From: a virus
IMG/VR virus record: IMGVR_UViG_3300035703_000272
Location: 1-34,039 of that record
Length of the DNA stretch: 34,039 nucleotides
Direction: 5' to 3' (one strand)
Below the pieces are notes generated by a model. That model searched no databases. It was not told where the DNA came from and saw only the letters and a program-made list of their open reading frames with translations. Made by a program: the position numbers and the translations under genes. Shown here one piece after another: positions 21,250 to 29,663 of the stretch. Within the stretch, counting starts at the first letter, position 1; each line of letters starts with the position of its first letter.

Positions 21250-22179
21250 TTAAGTAAATGTAACTGTTCCAGTTCCAGCTGTAAAATTTTTATAGCTATA
21301 TGAGCCATCAGTACCGGTAGCATCAGCGGTAAGACCTGCGCCCACTGTTATACTAGCATCAGCGGTCAACCATCTTAATATGACTACTCCCGATCCACCT
21401 GCTTTGGCATCTGTAGTGGCATAACTTCCACCACCGCCACCGCCCGTGTTAGCTGATCCAGCTGTTGGTGCAAGAACACCACCACCAGATCCTCGGCCAC
21501 CATTACCACCTCCTCCAGATCCTCCCAATCCTCGTGTGTTAAATCCTGGGCCACCGCCACCGCCTGCACGAGTAACCGATGAACCTGTTGCCGATGATGC
21601 TATACCACTTCCGCCAGCTCCACCTACTCCATTAGTAGCTGTTGCACCGTTAGCTGATGCACCACCTCCACCACCGCCAGCATTGCCAAGAGTTTCAACA
21701 CCACTTCCACCATCTTTACCTTGGCTTGTAGTACCAGTGCCACCAGCTCTTCCTGTATAAGGTGGTGTATTATCGGTTCCACCACCACCTCCAGAACCAC
21801 CATTTAATCCAGTTGCATTTGTATTATCGAATGCACCGCCACCGCCACCGCCCGTAGATGTAATTGTCGAAAAAGTTGAGCTACTTCCATTTGTTCCTCT
21901 TCCACTTACTGTTGTAGAACCGGCTCCGCCCCCACCTATTGTAACTGTATATTGTGTGTTTTTTGTTATAAATATTGCTGATTCAGCAGTAGTATTACCA
22001 CCACTATTATCGCCAGTTACACTCGATCTATATCCACCAGCTCCACCGCCTGCAAAACCACCGCCACCGCCACCACCAGCTATAACTAAATATTGAACAG
22101 ATAAATTAACATTTCCAGGTAATGTTTGAATAATCGGCGCTATCTGCCCGCTACGAGTGCGTAATCCATATCTACTCAT
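21250..22179 (-). CDS. Glycine-rich tail adhesin-like protein
   Basis: A 309-residue protein, dominated by runs of Gly broken by Ser, Ala, Thr and Asn from about residue 35 to 265. The opening SVQYLVIAGGGGGGG and the closing GGSGVVILRWLTADASI are the signature of a family of phage glycine-rich virion proteins. In better-known cases (T-even gp38 and relatives) poly-Gly II helices form a receptor-binding tip. It probably recognises the host surface together with the long fibre upstream. A C-terminal GTDGSYSYKNFTAGTGTVTF forms a small beta extension. Confidence 0.75.
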   Translation of the reverse strand: MSRYGLRTRSGQIAPIIQTLPGNVNLSVQYLVIAGGGGGGGFAGGGAGGYRSSVTGDNSGGNTTAESAIFITKNTQYTVTIGGGGAGSTTVSGRGTNGSSSTFSTITSTGGGGGGAFDNTNATGLNGGSGGGGGTDNTPPYTGRAGGTGTTSQGKDGGSGVETLGNAGGGGGGASANGATATNGVGGAGGSGIASSATGSSVTRAGGGGGPGFNTRGLGGSGGGGNGGRGSGGGVLAPTAGSANTGGGGGGSYATTDAKAGGSGVVILRWLTADASITVGAGLTADATGTDGSYSYKNFTAGTGTVTFT

Positions 22180-22553
22180 GGTGCTATATTGTTAACAAAT
22201 CCAGTTATAGTAGTAGTGTTACCTACATTAGTAAATGCGCTAATATAGCGTAGTCCAGATTCTGTGCCTTGTAGTACAGTGCCAGGTGTAATGATTGTAA
22301 AACCGCTTGCTGCTGGAATACCATAGACAATGCGATCATTATTTGTAGCGTTTGCAATATTGCTACCATATTGTATCGTCAAACTTACATTAGATGCGCT
22401 AAAGTTATTAGCATACAACCATACCTCATGATAAACATTAGCATTAGAAGTTATGCTATGCAGATTAGTTGCATTGCTAGTAAGCGTACCTTGTATTAAT
22501 ATAGGCCTACCACCGTCACTTGATGATAGTTTTTCTTTGGTGATGTTTGCCAT
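22176..22553 (-). CDS. Small beta-rich tail protein
   Basis: A 125-residue protein with no Cys and few charges, rich in Asn, Thr and Ser (HSITSNANVYHEVWLYANNF, IQYGSNIANATNNDRIVY, TPGTVLQGTESGLRYISAF). It reads as a single beta-sandwich like those of head or tail accessory proteins. Lying between the long fibre and the glycine-rich protein and overlapping the latter by 4 bases, it may be a fibre-attached accessory or spike component. No definite family. Confidence 0.55.
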   Translation of the reverse strand: MANITKEKLSSSDGGRPILIQGTLTSNATNLHSITSNANVYHEVWLYANNFSASNVSLTIQYGSNIANATNNDRIVYGIPAASGFTIITPGTVLQGTESGLRYISAFTNVGNTTTITGFVNNIAP

Positions 22554-22555
22554 AA

Positions 22556-25471
22556 TTAGCTAAAAACTTGAGCGTTTAAAATGATGTTACCAAGATCTAT
22601 TGCGGAGCTACCGCCCTGCGATTGAACCGCATTCCATGTGTTGCTAGTGCTCAAATATGTAAGCACATAACCATTAGTAGGCGATGTTACGTTGACATTT
22701 GTAAGATCGTCAAGACTTAATTCTACAACGCCATTTTTGCCGTTGACGCTTATAACATTCGCATAGCTCACTACCTGCGTTACATTCTGATAACCAGCAG
22801 GATTCAAGTTGCTATAAGCACCAACATCATCGGCATCTAACACGACTACACCTGATGCGCCATTGACGCTAATAACGTTGGCGTATGCTACGACCTGTGA
22901 TACGTTCTGGTAGCCAGCAGGGTTAGTATTTGCATACGCTCCTACGTCATCCGCATCGAGCACAACGACACCGCTGGCACCGTTGACCGATACGACATTG
23001 GCATAGCTTACAACTTGAGAAACGTTCTGATAACCTGCTGGGTTCAAATTCGAGTAAGCGCCGACATCGTCCGCATCAAGCACCACAATGCCACTAGCGC
23101 CATTAACGCTTATCACATTGGCCGTAGCTTGCACCTGCGAGATGTTAACAAAGCCACTTGGGTTCAAATTGCTATAGGCACCAACGTCATCGGCATCTAA
23201 AACAACTACGCCAGATGCACCGTTCACGCTAACTACATTAGCATAAGCTGTTACTTGAGATACATTCTGATAGCCACTTGGATTGGTGTTTGCGTATGCT
23301 CCTACATCGTCTGCATCAAGTAACACAACACCGCTCTTGCCATTGACGTTAACTACATTAGCGTACGTTACTACCTGTGAAACGTTTTGATAGCCGGCTG
23401 GGTTGGTATTAGAATATGCTCCGATTTCATCAAGCGTAGGAAAGCTAAGCACCGGATTTTGCGGATCGCTATTATCGACACCATCACCGCTCACGCTTTG
23501 CACACCGCCAGCACTTACGCTTTTAGCTTGCCAAGTATTGCTAGTACCGTTGTAAATAAGGTACTGGCCTTCGGTCGCGTTAGTAGCTTGGACATCATTG
23601 ATATCGTTCATGTTTAGCACGACGACACCTGTCTGGCCATTGACGCTATCGACCGCACCGCCACCGCCTTCGCCTGCAATCCACGTATTTGAGGTAGCGT
23701 TATATATAAGCACATCGCCCGTATTGGCAACCGTCACGTTTACATTGCTTAGATCGTCAAGACTTAAAACGACAATATTAGTTTTGCTGTTAACGCTTTG
23801 CACGGGCGCTGCTGCGCTGGCTTGAGATATGTTTACAAAGCCACTAGGATTTGTGTTGCTATAAGCCCCGACATCGTTAGCATCTAATACGACAACACCG
23901 CTCTTGCCATTGACGTTAACTACATTGGCATAAGATGTAACTTGTGAAAGATTTTGATAGCCGGCAGGATTGGTATTGGCGTATGCTCCAACGTCATCAG
24001 CGTCTAAGACTACTATTCCTGATGCGCCATTAACGCTCACAACGTTAGCTACGGCCGTTACCTGGCTAATGTTAGTGTATCCGCTTGGGTTTAAATTGCT
24101 ATACGCCCCAATGTCGTCGGCATCTAACACGACAATATTTGTCTGGCCGTTTACACTTTGTACAGGGGCAGCAACGCTAGCCTGCGAAACGTTTATATAT
24201 CCTGCTGGATTTGTGTTGGAATATGCCCCGATCTGATTAACGGTCGGGAATGTAAGCGTTGGGTAGAATGGGTTAGCGTTATTAACGCCATCACCGCTAA
24301 TGCCTAGCACTACATTGTGTGTATTCCAAACATTGCTAGAGCTGTTCCAAATAATAGTCTGGCCATTGGTTACATTTGTTGCGTTAACATCGTGTAAGTC
24401 TTTGAGGTCATCCGATAGCCACGGACGCACTAACACATTGACGTTATTGCCGTTAATGCTAACGATTGCACATACGCTAATTTTAAGGTTTGGAGCCGTT
24501 GGCTCAACCTTCGTTAGTCCACCTGCAACCGCAGGATCGCACCATAGCAAATCACCTTCTGCCCACGTTTGCCCTGCTGGTTGTTTAGCACTTAGGCTGA
24601 TCCCACGTAGGTTGCCAAACCATGTTACAAATCCATCAGCGCCAGCCGTTATTTCTTCGGTCACTAATCCTGTCAACAGCTTAGCCGGTAACGTACCATC
24701 GGCAACCATTCGTTTGATACGTAATTTGTTACCCTGTGCTGGCGTGGTTGGGTCAACCATAACAACAGTACCCTTAGTAAGGGTAACGCTATCGGCATTA
24801 TAAGAGATCGGATATAACGTTTCCTGACCGATCTGCAACATAGTGTTGGCAGTCTTGCCGAACTCTAAAGTTTTCTCCTCATAGTTCCAACCTATTTGCC
24901 CAATGCCTACCGTTGCATTCGTGGTTGTATCAAACGTTACCGTATCGACGTTAATGTTTGAAGTCCATGTTGCATCGTAATCAGTGCCTGAATTCTTTTG
25001 CAGCAATTGATACTGAGCACCGCCATTGTATACATTTACAACACCGCTTTGCCCATTGACCGATATAACGTTTGCGTATGCCGTGACCTGCGAAACATTT
25101 TGATAACCGCTAGGGTTTAAATTAGAATAGGCGCCTACGTCATCGGCATCAAGAAGCACTACACCGCTGGCATTATTTACGCTTACGACATTACTGACCG
25201 CGGTAACTTGTGATATGTTTACATACCCATTCGGGTTAGTGTTTGAGTAAGCTCCAACGTCATCGGCATCGAGAACTACAATGCCTATTTGACCATTGAC
25301 GCTATCAATAGCGCCTGAACCATTACTCCAATAAGTATCGTAATTGGCATTGGTATTTTTGCGGAGCACTTGACCTACTGTACCACCAGCTGCAACGCCT
25401 TGACCCGGGTCGCCTTTCTCGCCTACAGGTACTATCTCAACAATGTAATTGCGTACATTCACGTCACTCAT
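22556..25471 (-). CDS. Long tail fibre with twelve 'GAYxNxNPxGY' repeats
   Basis: A 971-residue fibre. After a short N-terminal attachment part with a collagen-like GEKGDPGQG, it carries about twelve copies of a unit whose core is LDADDVGAYSNxNPxGYxN and whose full spacing in the regular arrays is 40 residues (SVNGASGVV precedes each). 'SVNGxxGxV' repeats are a common shaft element in phage fibres. Residues about 175-385 form a separate domain (YNADSVTLTKGTVVMVDPTT; ITAGADGFVTWFGNLRGI; WAEGDLLWCDP) found in other aquatic phage fibres. Three further linkers of the type 'YNGTSNTWQAKS' break the arrays. It probably trimerises and binds a host receptor. Confidence 0.85.
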   Translation of the reverse strand: MSDVNVRNYIVEIVPVGEKGDPGQGVAAGGTVGQVLRKNTNANYDTYWSNGSGAIDSVNGQIGIVVLDADDVGAYSNTNPNGYVNISQVTAVSNVVSVNNASGVVLLDADDVGAYSNLNPSGYQNVSQVTAYANVISVNGQSGVVNVYNGGAQYQLLQKNSGTDYDATWTSNINVDTVTFDTTTNATVGIGQIGWNYEEKTLEFGKTANTMLQIGQETLYPISYNADSVTLTKGTVVMVDPTTPAQGNKLRIKRMVADGTLPAKLLTGLVTEEITAGADGFVTWFGNLRGISLSAKQPAGQTWAEGDLLWCDPAVAGGLTKVEPTAPNLKISVCAIVSINGNNVNVLVRPWLSDDLKDLHDVNATNVTNGQTIIWNSSSNVWNTHNVVLGISGDGVNNANPFYPTLTFPTVNQIGAYSNTNPAGYINVSQASVAAPVQSVNGQTNIVVLDADDIGAYSNLNPSGYTNISQVTAVANVVSVNGASGIVVLDADDVGAYANTNPAGYQNLSQVTSYANVVNVNGKSGVVVLDANDVGAYSNTNPSGFVNISQASAAAPVQSVNSKTNIVVLSLDDLSNVNVTVANTGDVLIYNATSNTWIAGEGGGGAVDSVNGQTGVVVLNMNDINDVQATNATEGQYLIYNGTSNTWQAKSVSAGGVQSVSGDGVDNSDPQNPVLSFPTLDEIGAYSNTNPAGYQNVSQVVTYANVVNVNGKSGVVLLDADDVGAYANTNPSGYQNVSQVTAYANVVSVNGASGVVVLDADDVGAYSNLNPSGFVNISQVQATANVISVNGASGIVVLDADDVGAYSNLNPAGYQNVSQVVSYANVVSVNGASGVVVLDADDVGAYANTNPAGYQNVSQVVAYANVISVNGASGVVVLDADDVGAYSNLNPAGYQNVTQVVSYANVISVNGKNGVVELSLDDLTNVNVTSPTNGYVLTYLSTSNTWNAVQSQGGSSAIDLGNIILNAQVFS
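22735..25310. repeat. 120-bp protein-coding repeats in the fibre gene
   Basis: About twelve degenerate copies. The clearest tandem run is 22735-23420 with exact 120-base spacing; smaller groups lie near 23800-24240 and 25030-25310. Amino acids are nearly constant from copy to copy while codons vary widely. Confidence 0.85.
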
Positions 25472-25848
25472 GTCGTTACCTCCGCTGTAACTGTAAACTG
25501 TCCTGTCATGTAACTTGTTTCAATCGTCGCATTGCTGACCCGAAAGTCATATACCAATGATGCAACAGGTATGTTTGCCATGTTTGATTTGCCGATTGTC
25601 CATGTCACAACGTCAAAGCTTGTATTGCTTATCACAATATCGCCATTGTTAGTGCTACTTGTATATATGACGTTGACATTCGACCCACGTACACGCTTGA
25701 TCTGAGCCTTGATATCGTAACCTGAAAGACTCATTGGCACAACATTGCCATTCGTGTTGGTCTGGAACTTCCATCGGCGCTGGAAAGTGTCGCCCTGATA
25801 TACGTTTAAATTTTGAAGCCCCGGGTAAGTAGCTAATTCTATGGCCAC
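25468..25848 (-). CDS. Baseplate upper protein-like N-terminal domain
   Basis: A 126-residue beta-rich protein. The start NLNVYQGDTFQRRWKFQT, then LSGYDIKAQIKRV and a closing SYMTGQFTVTAEVT are the pattern of the small domain at the N-terminus of BppU-like and other phage fibre-anchor proteins ('qGDtf...l..Y.ira.ir'). It likely links the fibre to the tail tip. The GTG start overlaps the microprotein stop by ten bases; it is followed by the fibre gene with a 4-base overlap. Confidence 0.65.
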   Translation of the reverse strand: MAIELATYPGLQNLNVYQGDTFQRRWKFQTNTNGNVVPMSLSGYDIKAQIKRVRGSNVNVIYTSSTNNGDIVISNTSFDVVTWTIGKSNMANIPVASLVYDFRVSNATIETSYMTGQFTVTAEVTT

Positions 25849-25946
25849 TTTTTTAAAATTAAGAGCAGTTTGCAGATCAGTTTAACAGTCCAAGGTACGA
25901 CCTTGTTCGGGTCATACCTTGGATCGAAGTCTATCGGATAACTCAC
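25839..25946 (-). CDS. 35-residue microprotein between membrane protein and baseplate genes
   Basis: GTG at 25946 overlaps the preceding stop as GTGA, and the TAG at 25839 overlaps the next gene's start by 10 bases. The peptide begins MSYPIDFDPRYDPNKVVPW and ends in an amphipathic basic helix (KLICKLLLILKKWP). The frame covers the gap exactly, which supports a real gene. Its DNA also contains a 14-bp hairpin (25889-25923), so the segment may have a double role. Confidence 0.6.
   Translation of the reverse strand: MSYPIDFDPRYDPNKVVPWTVKLICKLLLILKKWP
25889..25923 (-). promoter_or_regulatory. 14-bp hairpin inside the microprotein gene
   Basis: TCCAAGGTATGACC pairs with GGTCGTACCTTGGA (one U-G pair) around a 7-base loop, one of the strongest stems in the window. 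No U-tract follows. It could slow ribosomes, stabilise mRNA or separate the sugar genes from the fibre genes. Confidence 0.6.
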
Positions 25947-26359
25947 AAGCTTAGCGCACCGCTAATGCGCTGGATCCACTCCGCAAGCGGAAGGCCTAGC
26001 ACTTCTACGGTACCGTAAAGCACGGTGATAAGCGACAAGCCTCGAGCGACTACCGTCAACGGCCAGTCAACTACAGGTTTGCCTTTACGATCTTTTACAA
26101 TCTCACCGTCTTTGCGTTGATACACGGGATACGGGAAGACCCACTGCAAGAGCACTGGAATTAGCTTGCCCATAATACCGTTAAATAATTTTTCAAACAT
26201 ACCTTTTTTGATTTTTGGTTGTTCATCCTGCGCTGGCTTCGGCTCGACAGCCTCGACCTTTTCCGGCAAAGGTTTTGGTACCTTTGGTTTCGGTGCGTTA
26301 CCAATGCGCTTCGGCATAGTAACTTTCACAGGCTCTATGAAATTTTTTTTATCGCTCAT
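25943..26359 (-). CDS. Membrane protein with Pro/Lys-rich N-terminus, holin-like or tail-associated
   Basis: 138 residues from the ATG at 26359 (MSDKKNFIEPVK), overlapping the upstream stop by 11 bases; an in-frame start 24 bases further upstream is less likely. The first 60 residues are rich in Pro, Lys and Glu (KPKVPKPLPEKVEAVEPKPA), then comes a basic segment with YQRKDGEIVKDRKGKPVVDW, and a C-terminal hydrophobic region (VVARGLSLITVLYGTVEVLG) that can span or lie in a membrane. It resembles small phage membrane proteins but no holin family was recognised. Confidence 0.5.
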   Translation of the reverse strand: MSDKKNFIEPVKVTMPKRIGNAPKPKVPKPLPEKVEAVEPKPAQDEQPKIKKGMFEKLFNGIMGKLIPVLLQWVFPYPVYQRKDGEIVKDRKGKPVVDWPLTVVARGLSLITVLYGTVEVLGLPLAEWIQRISGALSL

Positions 26360-27203
26360 TAAGCACTCCCATTGCGTTCTCAATCGTCTTAAATTCGTAC
26401 GGCACAGGTGTGCCCAAGGTCATCGATACGTTGTCAGGTACCGACTTAGCTTCGCCACGTGCATTGATCTGCTTTTGCGCAGCCTTGATAACGTCTTCAA
26501 ATAATGCCACGTTCATATTGGCATCGGTGCGCAATCGATCGAGGAGCAGCGTAGCACCTTTAATAAACTGCGTATCGTCCATCGGATACGACATCTGACC
26601 GTAGTGCACCACCATAATAGATGGGTCAAGATACGTCTTGTAACCTAGCTCAGCAGCGAGCTGGCAAAAATAGTAATCCTCACTTAAGTAGCGTCCGCTA
26701 CGTACGCCAATGCGAAACCAGTCATGATAGTCTCCTGCCTGCTCATCGTCATCTGGTCTGTAGTTATGCTCAGGCCACATCGTTTTCATAGCGCCAAAGA
26801 CGTCACGACGTATCATCATAAAGCCCGTACCGATTTCGCGCATGACAAATAGGTTCTCTTCCTGCGCTAAAGCATGGTTCATGACTGGTGTGTATGGTAT
26901 CGTCTTTTTTAGGTATATACCACCGCAGATACCTTTGTTATGTGATCGAAGCAGGTTGATCATATTGCGATCAAACTTTATATCGCTGTCTATAAACATA
27001 AGGTACTCCGAGTCGCTGTCAAGAAACATCTTTACGATCTTGTTGCGACCACGTGGGATCAAGCTATCACCGTTATAGTATTGGATACCCGCAACGACAC
27101 ACTCGGGATCAGACACCGCAGCCAAACACTCCTGCAGGATGTCCGCATGAATGCGGTTATCGTAGCAAGGTAGGCCTATCAGTACGTCTTTTTTAACTGG
27201 CAT
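26349..27203 (-). CDS. GT-A glycosyltransferase-like protein (Anp1/GT2 type)
   Basis: A 284-residue protein. It begins DVLIGLPCYDNRIHADIL, has NGDSLIPRGRNKIVKMFLDS and the metal-binding FIDSDIKF (Asp72-Ser-Asp74), then GICGGIYLKKT and a late SEDYYFCQLAAELGYKTYLD containing the candidate catalytic acidic pair. This order, with RGRN before the DxD, is that of Anp1-like and related phage glycosyltransferases. A 168-base leader upstream marks it as the start of a new unit. The acceptor is unknown. Confidence 0.75.
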   Translation of the reverse strand: MPVKKDVLIGLPCYDNRIHADILQECLAAVSDPECVVAGIQYYNGDSLIPRGRNKIVKMFLDSDSEYLMFIDSDIKFDRNMINLLRSHNKGICGGIYLKKTIPYTPVMNHALAQEENLFVMREIGTGFMMIRRDVFGAMKTMWPEHNYRPDDDEQAGDYHDWFRIGVRSGRYLSEDYYFCQLAAELGYKTYLDPSIMVVHYGQMSYPMDDTQFIKGATLLLDRLRTDANMNVALFEDVIKAAQKQINARGEAKSVPDNVSMTLGTPVPYEFKTIENAMGVLNER

Positions 27204-27371
27204 AAAATTAAGGAGGGTTTAAGGTTGCCTTAAAATTACGCAAAAAAATGTTGCTTTTTTAAAATATTTGTTGTTAAGACTAAATAATTATAGATACCCT
27301 TCGTTATCTTCAGGTATCACATTGATTTCATGATTGCAAAGGCATCCTTCAGGAATGGGGGTTGCCTTTAT
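27204..27371 (-). promoter_or_regulatory. Leader region with hairpins and a -10-like TATAAT
   Basis: The gap between two transferase genes. It holds AAAGGCA/TGCCTTT and GATACC/GGTATC stems, a TATAAT (27287-27292 region, no good -35), and a palindromic TTTAAGG-CAA-CCTTAAA (27219-27235) close to the downstream ATG. A small open frame continues from the upstream gene's stop. Separate transcription of the last transferase is possible. Confidence 0.4.
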
Positions 27372-28052
27372 TTATTTAGGCAACATACCATAGTAGTCAT
27401 CATTAAAATGTGGTCGTAAATGTATATGCCCTTGTTCGGTTGATCGGCTATCGACGATGTCATATACCTGCTGTGAATCGTTATTGCCGATTCCAGATAT
27501 ATGCGTAGTGCCCATGCCCCAGCGATATATCATGCTATAGTATCCCGTATTTCCCGTATAGATTTTGGCATCATTACCGAAAGTTATCATGCCATCTTCT
27601 ATAACTGATACGTCTGGAAAAGTTATTCGATTTATGTACTTACGTGAATAGCAGTTGCCATTATTGACGCTACCACCAATATCTAGATATATATTGTCAG
27701 AGTAAAAGTAGTGCGCATAACATCGATATACATCGTAACCTGGATTGCTATTGATATAAGATGCCACTAAACTAAGCGCCCATGGTGATAATAAGTCATC
27801 ATCATCAAGCCTGTATACGTGATCGTACTTACAAGCCTTCATCCCGTACTCTAGTTTTTTGCCTATGCTGCTGAAACGCTCACTTAAATTAATGATGCGT
27901 ATACGATCATCATCAATGCTGTAAGTTACAAGCGGGCTATCGTTAACGATAATCATCTCGCTTTCACAGTCAAAGTCTTGAGCTAAAAATGAATGTACAG
28001 CCTCCTCAAGCAGGTGATGCCTACGATACGTAAGCGTGACTACGCTTATCAT
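27372..28052 (-). CDS. Family 2 glycosyltransferase
   Basis: A 226-residue GT2 enzyme: ISVVTLTYRRHHLLEEAVHS, IIVNDSP, the nucleotide-sugar-binding HVYRLDDDDLLSPWAL (Asp83-86), and GNNDSQQVYDIVD near the end. The N-terminal signature and the DDDD motif make the family clear. It is coupled to the GT32-like gene by a 4-base overlap. Its frame continues open for about 27 codons after the TAA stop. Soluble; acts in the cytoplasm on an unknown acceptor. Confidence 0.85.
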   Translation of the reverse strand: MISVVTLTYRRHHLLEEAVHSFLAQDFDCESEMIIVNDSPLVTYSIDDDRIRIINLSERFSSIGKKLEYGMKACKYDHVYRLDDDDLLSPWALSLVASYINSNPGYDVYRCYAHYFYSDNIYLDIGGSVNNGNCYSRKYINRITFPDVSVIEDGMITFGNDAKIYTGNTGYYSMIYRWGMGTTHISGIGNNDSQQVYDIVDSRSTEQGHIHLRPHFNDDYYGMLPK

Positions 28053-28696
28053 TCGTATTCACCGCTTAATAACTTAATATTCCACTCGCTGTTTGGATAC
28101 CATGATGCAAGGGCAATATGCTGAAACGCTTTGTCGGTATCGGCAACATCAATCAGCTTGACGCCATAGATTGATAAATCATCTATGAATTGACCATACG
28201 TAGGCGTGTAATTATGTCCGAAATATTTGATCAAAGAATTTGACCAGTAGTTTGGGCCTAACCATTGATCGCTAGTTTTAATGCCGTCGATCAATAACTT
28301 TAATAGCTCGTGCTCTTTATCAAACCCAAAAAAATTGCAACCCAACGCGCCTATACCATAGCCATCGTTATACGTTATAAACCCATCATTATTCTCTGAT
28401 ATAGGCAACGCGTCAAAGCCACCGATTAACTTATGATCGCCATCTAAATAATAACCACCATATTTATATACTACATACATGCGCAATAAGTCAGTCTTTG
28501 CCGATGTCTTTGTAGGATCAGCTATGCCATTATAAATTGATAACAAGTTATCTGGCATCTCAGGCAAGTTGCCATCATGCCAAAAGTGATACTCGTAATC
28601 TGCATGTGCATCCTTGATCTCCTGCATCCACTCTTTAATATGCTTAGGTATGCGCTTATCACCGACCCATACTTGATGTATGACTTTAGGTATCAT
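28049..28696 (-). CDS. GT32-type glycosyltransferase (DxD sugar transferase)
   Basis: A 215-residue protein with the family opening IPKVIHQVWVGDKRIPKHI, then YEYHFWHDGNLP and the hallmark SAKTDLLRMYVVYKYGGYYL with Asp85-Gly-Asp87 just behind it. This combination of 'IPKxIHQ', 'K(T/S)D.LR' and 'YGGxYLDxD' defines the Gly_transf_sug / OCH1-like GT32 group, which includes mannosyl- and galactosyltransferases and some toxins. Overlaps both neighbours by 4 bases. Confidence 0.88.
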   Translation of the reverse strand: MIPKVIHQVWVGDKRIPKHIKEWMQEIKDAHADYEYHFWHDGNLPEMPDNLLSIYNGIADPTKTSAKTDLLRMYVVYKYGGYYLDGDHKLIGGFDALPISENNDGFITYNDGYGIGALGCNFFGFDKEHELLKLLIDGIKTSDQWLGPNYWSNSLIKYFGHNYTPTYGQFIDDLSIYGVKLIDVADTDKAFQHIALASWYPNSEWNIKLLSGEYE

Positions 28697-29640
28697 ATAA
28701 GGATGCTATTCTTTTCAGCCTGCTGAACCCAATAGTAGTAGTAGCTACTTGCCATGTCCTGACGAATATCGAGATTCAAGTTATACGGAAAACGATCAAT
28801 GTAATTAGCCTTATAAAATAGCCCCGTGCTATCGGTCGTCACGCCTGCATTGTGCATAATATTGCAAGTGTCGATCTCTTTAATGCCCGACGTACCCCAA
28901 GCAAAGTCGAACGCTTTGTCGATCTTAGTTGTAATGCCTCGTTTCCAAGCTGTCCACAATAGCGCCCACATATCTGCCGTCCAGATCTGAATCTCATGGT
29001 AAGATGGTACGTCTAGCTTTTTAGCTGCATTAAGTGCGCTTATCTCTTTAAATAGCGCCTCGCTTTTTTGCTCGACCGCATACCAGAAGCTAGCGTCAAC
29101 GCCTTTCATAAGGTACTGTGCACCGATATCACCACCATCATCGCTACGCTGCATCACTTCTTCGCCATCGATGTGCATAATATCGAACATAGCCTGAGCA
29201 ATATCATAGCCTTTGCTTACGATGTACGGATAGCCGATGTACCATTTAACATCCGATCCGTACCATACCTTGTCGCTTATCAGATCTTTGCTGATCCATT
29301 GGCTTGGCGGTTGCGTGAAGATCATATCGCAGTCATGGTAAAAAATGGTCTCGCCTTCCATTTCTGGATGCGCTTCCCAATGCTGCCTTAATATATTAGG
29401 CCTAATGCTTGAAATGTAGTGTTTTGTTTGGCGACGATCGCAGTAGAAAAAGAAACGTGACGGATAGGTCTCGGCCAATCGCTGCCAATCTGGTGGCACC
29501 TGGCACCCTGGCTTTTCGCAGATGATATCGATTTGATTAGGATTGATGCCCATTGCGTAGAAGTTAGCTAGCATCGTTTCAATCTGCCACGCGTAGTATG
29601 GCGTAGCCGGTTGTGCGCAGATGTATCGAATAGGTTTCAT
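28693..29640 (-). CDS. Putative glycosyltransferase with DCD motif
   Basis: 315 residues from the ATG at 29640 (MKPIRYICAQPATPYYAWQI); an in-frame GTG at 29670 overlapping the upstream stop would add ten residues. ETIFYHDCDMIFTQPP carries Asp103-Cys-Asp105 as a likely DxD motif of a GT-A fold, and WYGSDVKWYIGYPYIV and SYHEIQIWTADMWALLW look like conserved core elements. I recognise such proteins from phage and aquatic metagenomic genomes but not their substrate. It opens the second sugar cassette directly after the tail-tip gene. Confidence 0.6.
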   Translation of the reverse strand: MKPIRYICAQPATPYYAWQIETMLANFYAMGINPNQIDIICEKPGCQVPPDWQRLAETYPSRFFFYCDRRQTKHYISSIRPNILRQHWEAHPEMEGETIFYHDCDMIFTQPPSQWISKDLISDKVWYGSDVKWYIGYPYIVSKGYDIAQAMFDIMHIDGEEVMQRSDDGGDIGAQYLMKGVDASFWYAVEQKSEALFKEISALNAAKKLDVPSYHEIQIWTADMWALLWTAWKRGITTKIDKAFDFAWGTSGIKEIDTCNIMHNAGVTTDSTGLFYKANYIDRFPYNLNLDIRQDMASSYYYYWVQQAEKNSILI

Positions 29641-29663
29641 GTTAGTACGTATGTCAAAATTAA

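Noticed and set aside
21446-21760. Proline-rich open frame on the plus strand opposite the glycine-rich gene
   Set aside because: It is the complement of Gly codons (GGN read as CCN); composition is explained by the adhesin-like gene and no start signal is present.
22735-25310. CRISPR-like array suggested by regular 120-base repeats
   Set aside because: Repeats are in frame, encode a constant fibre peptide, differ in sequence between copies and lack the short repeat/unique spacer pattern.
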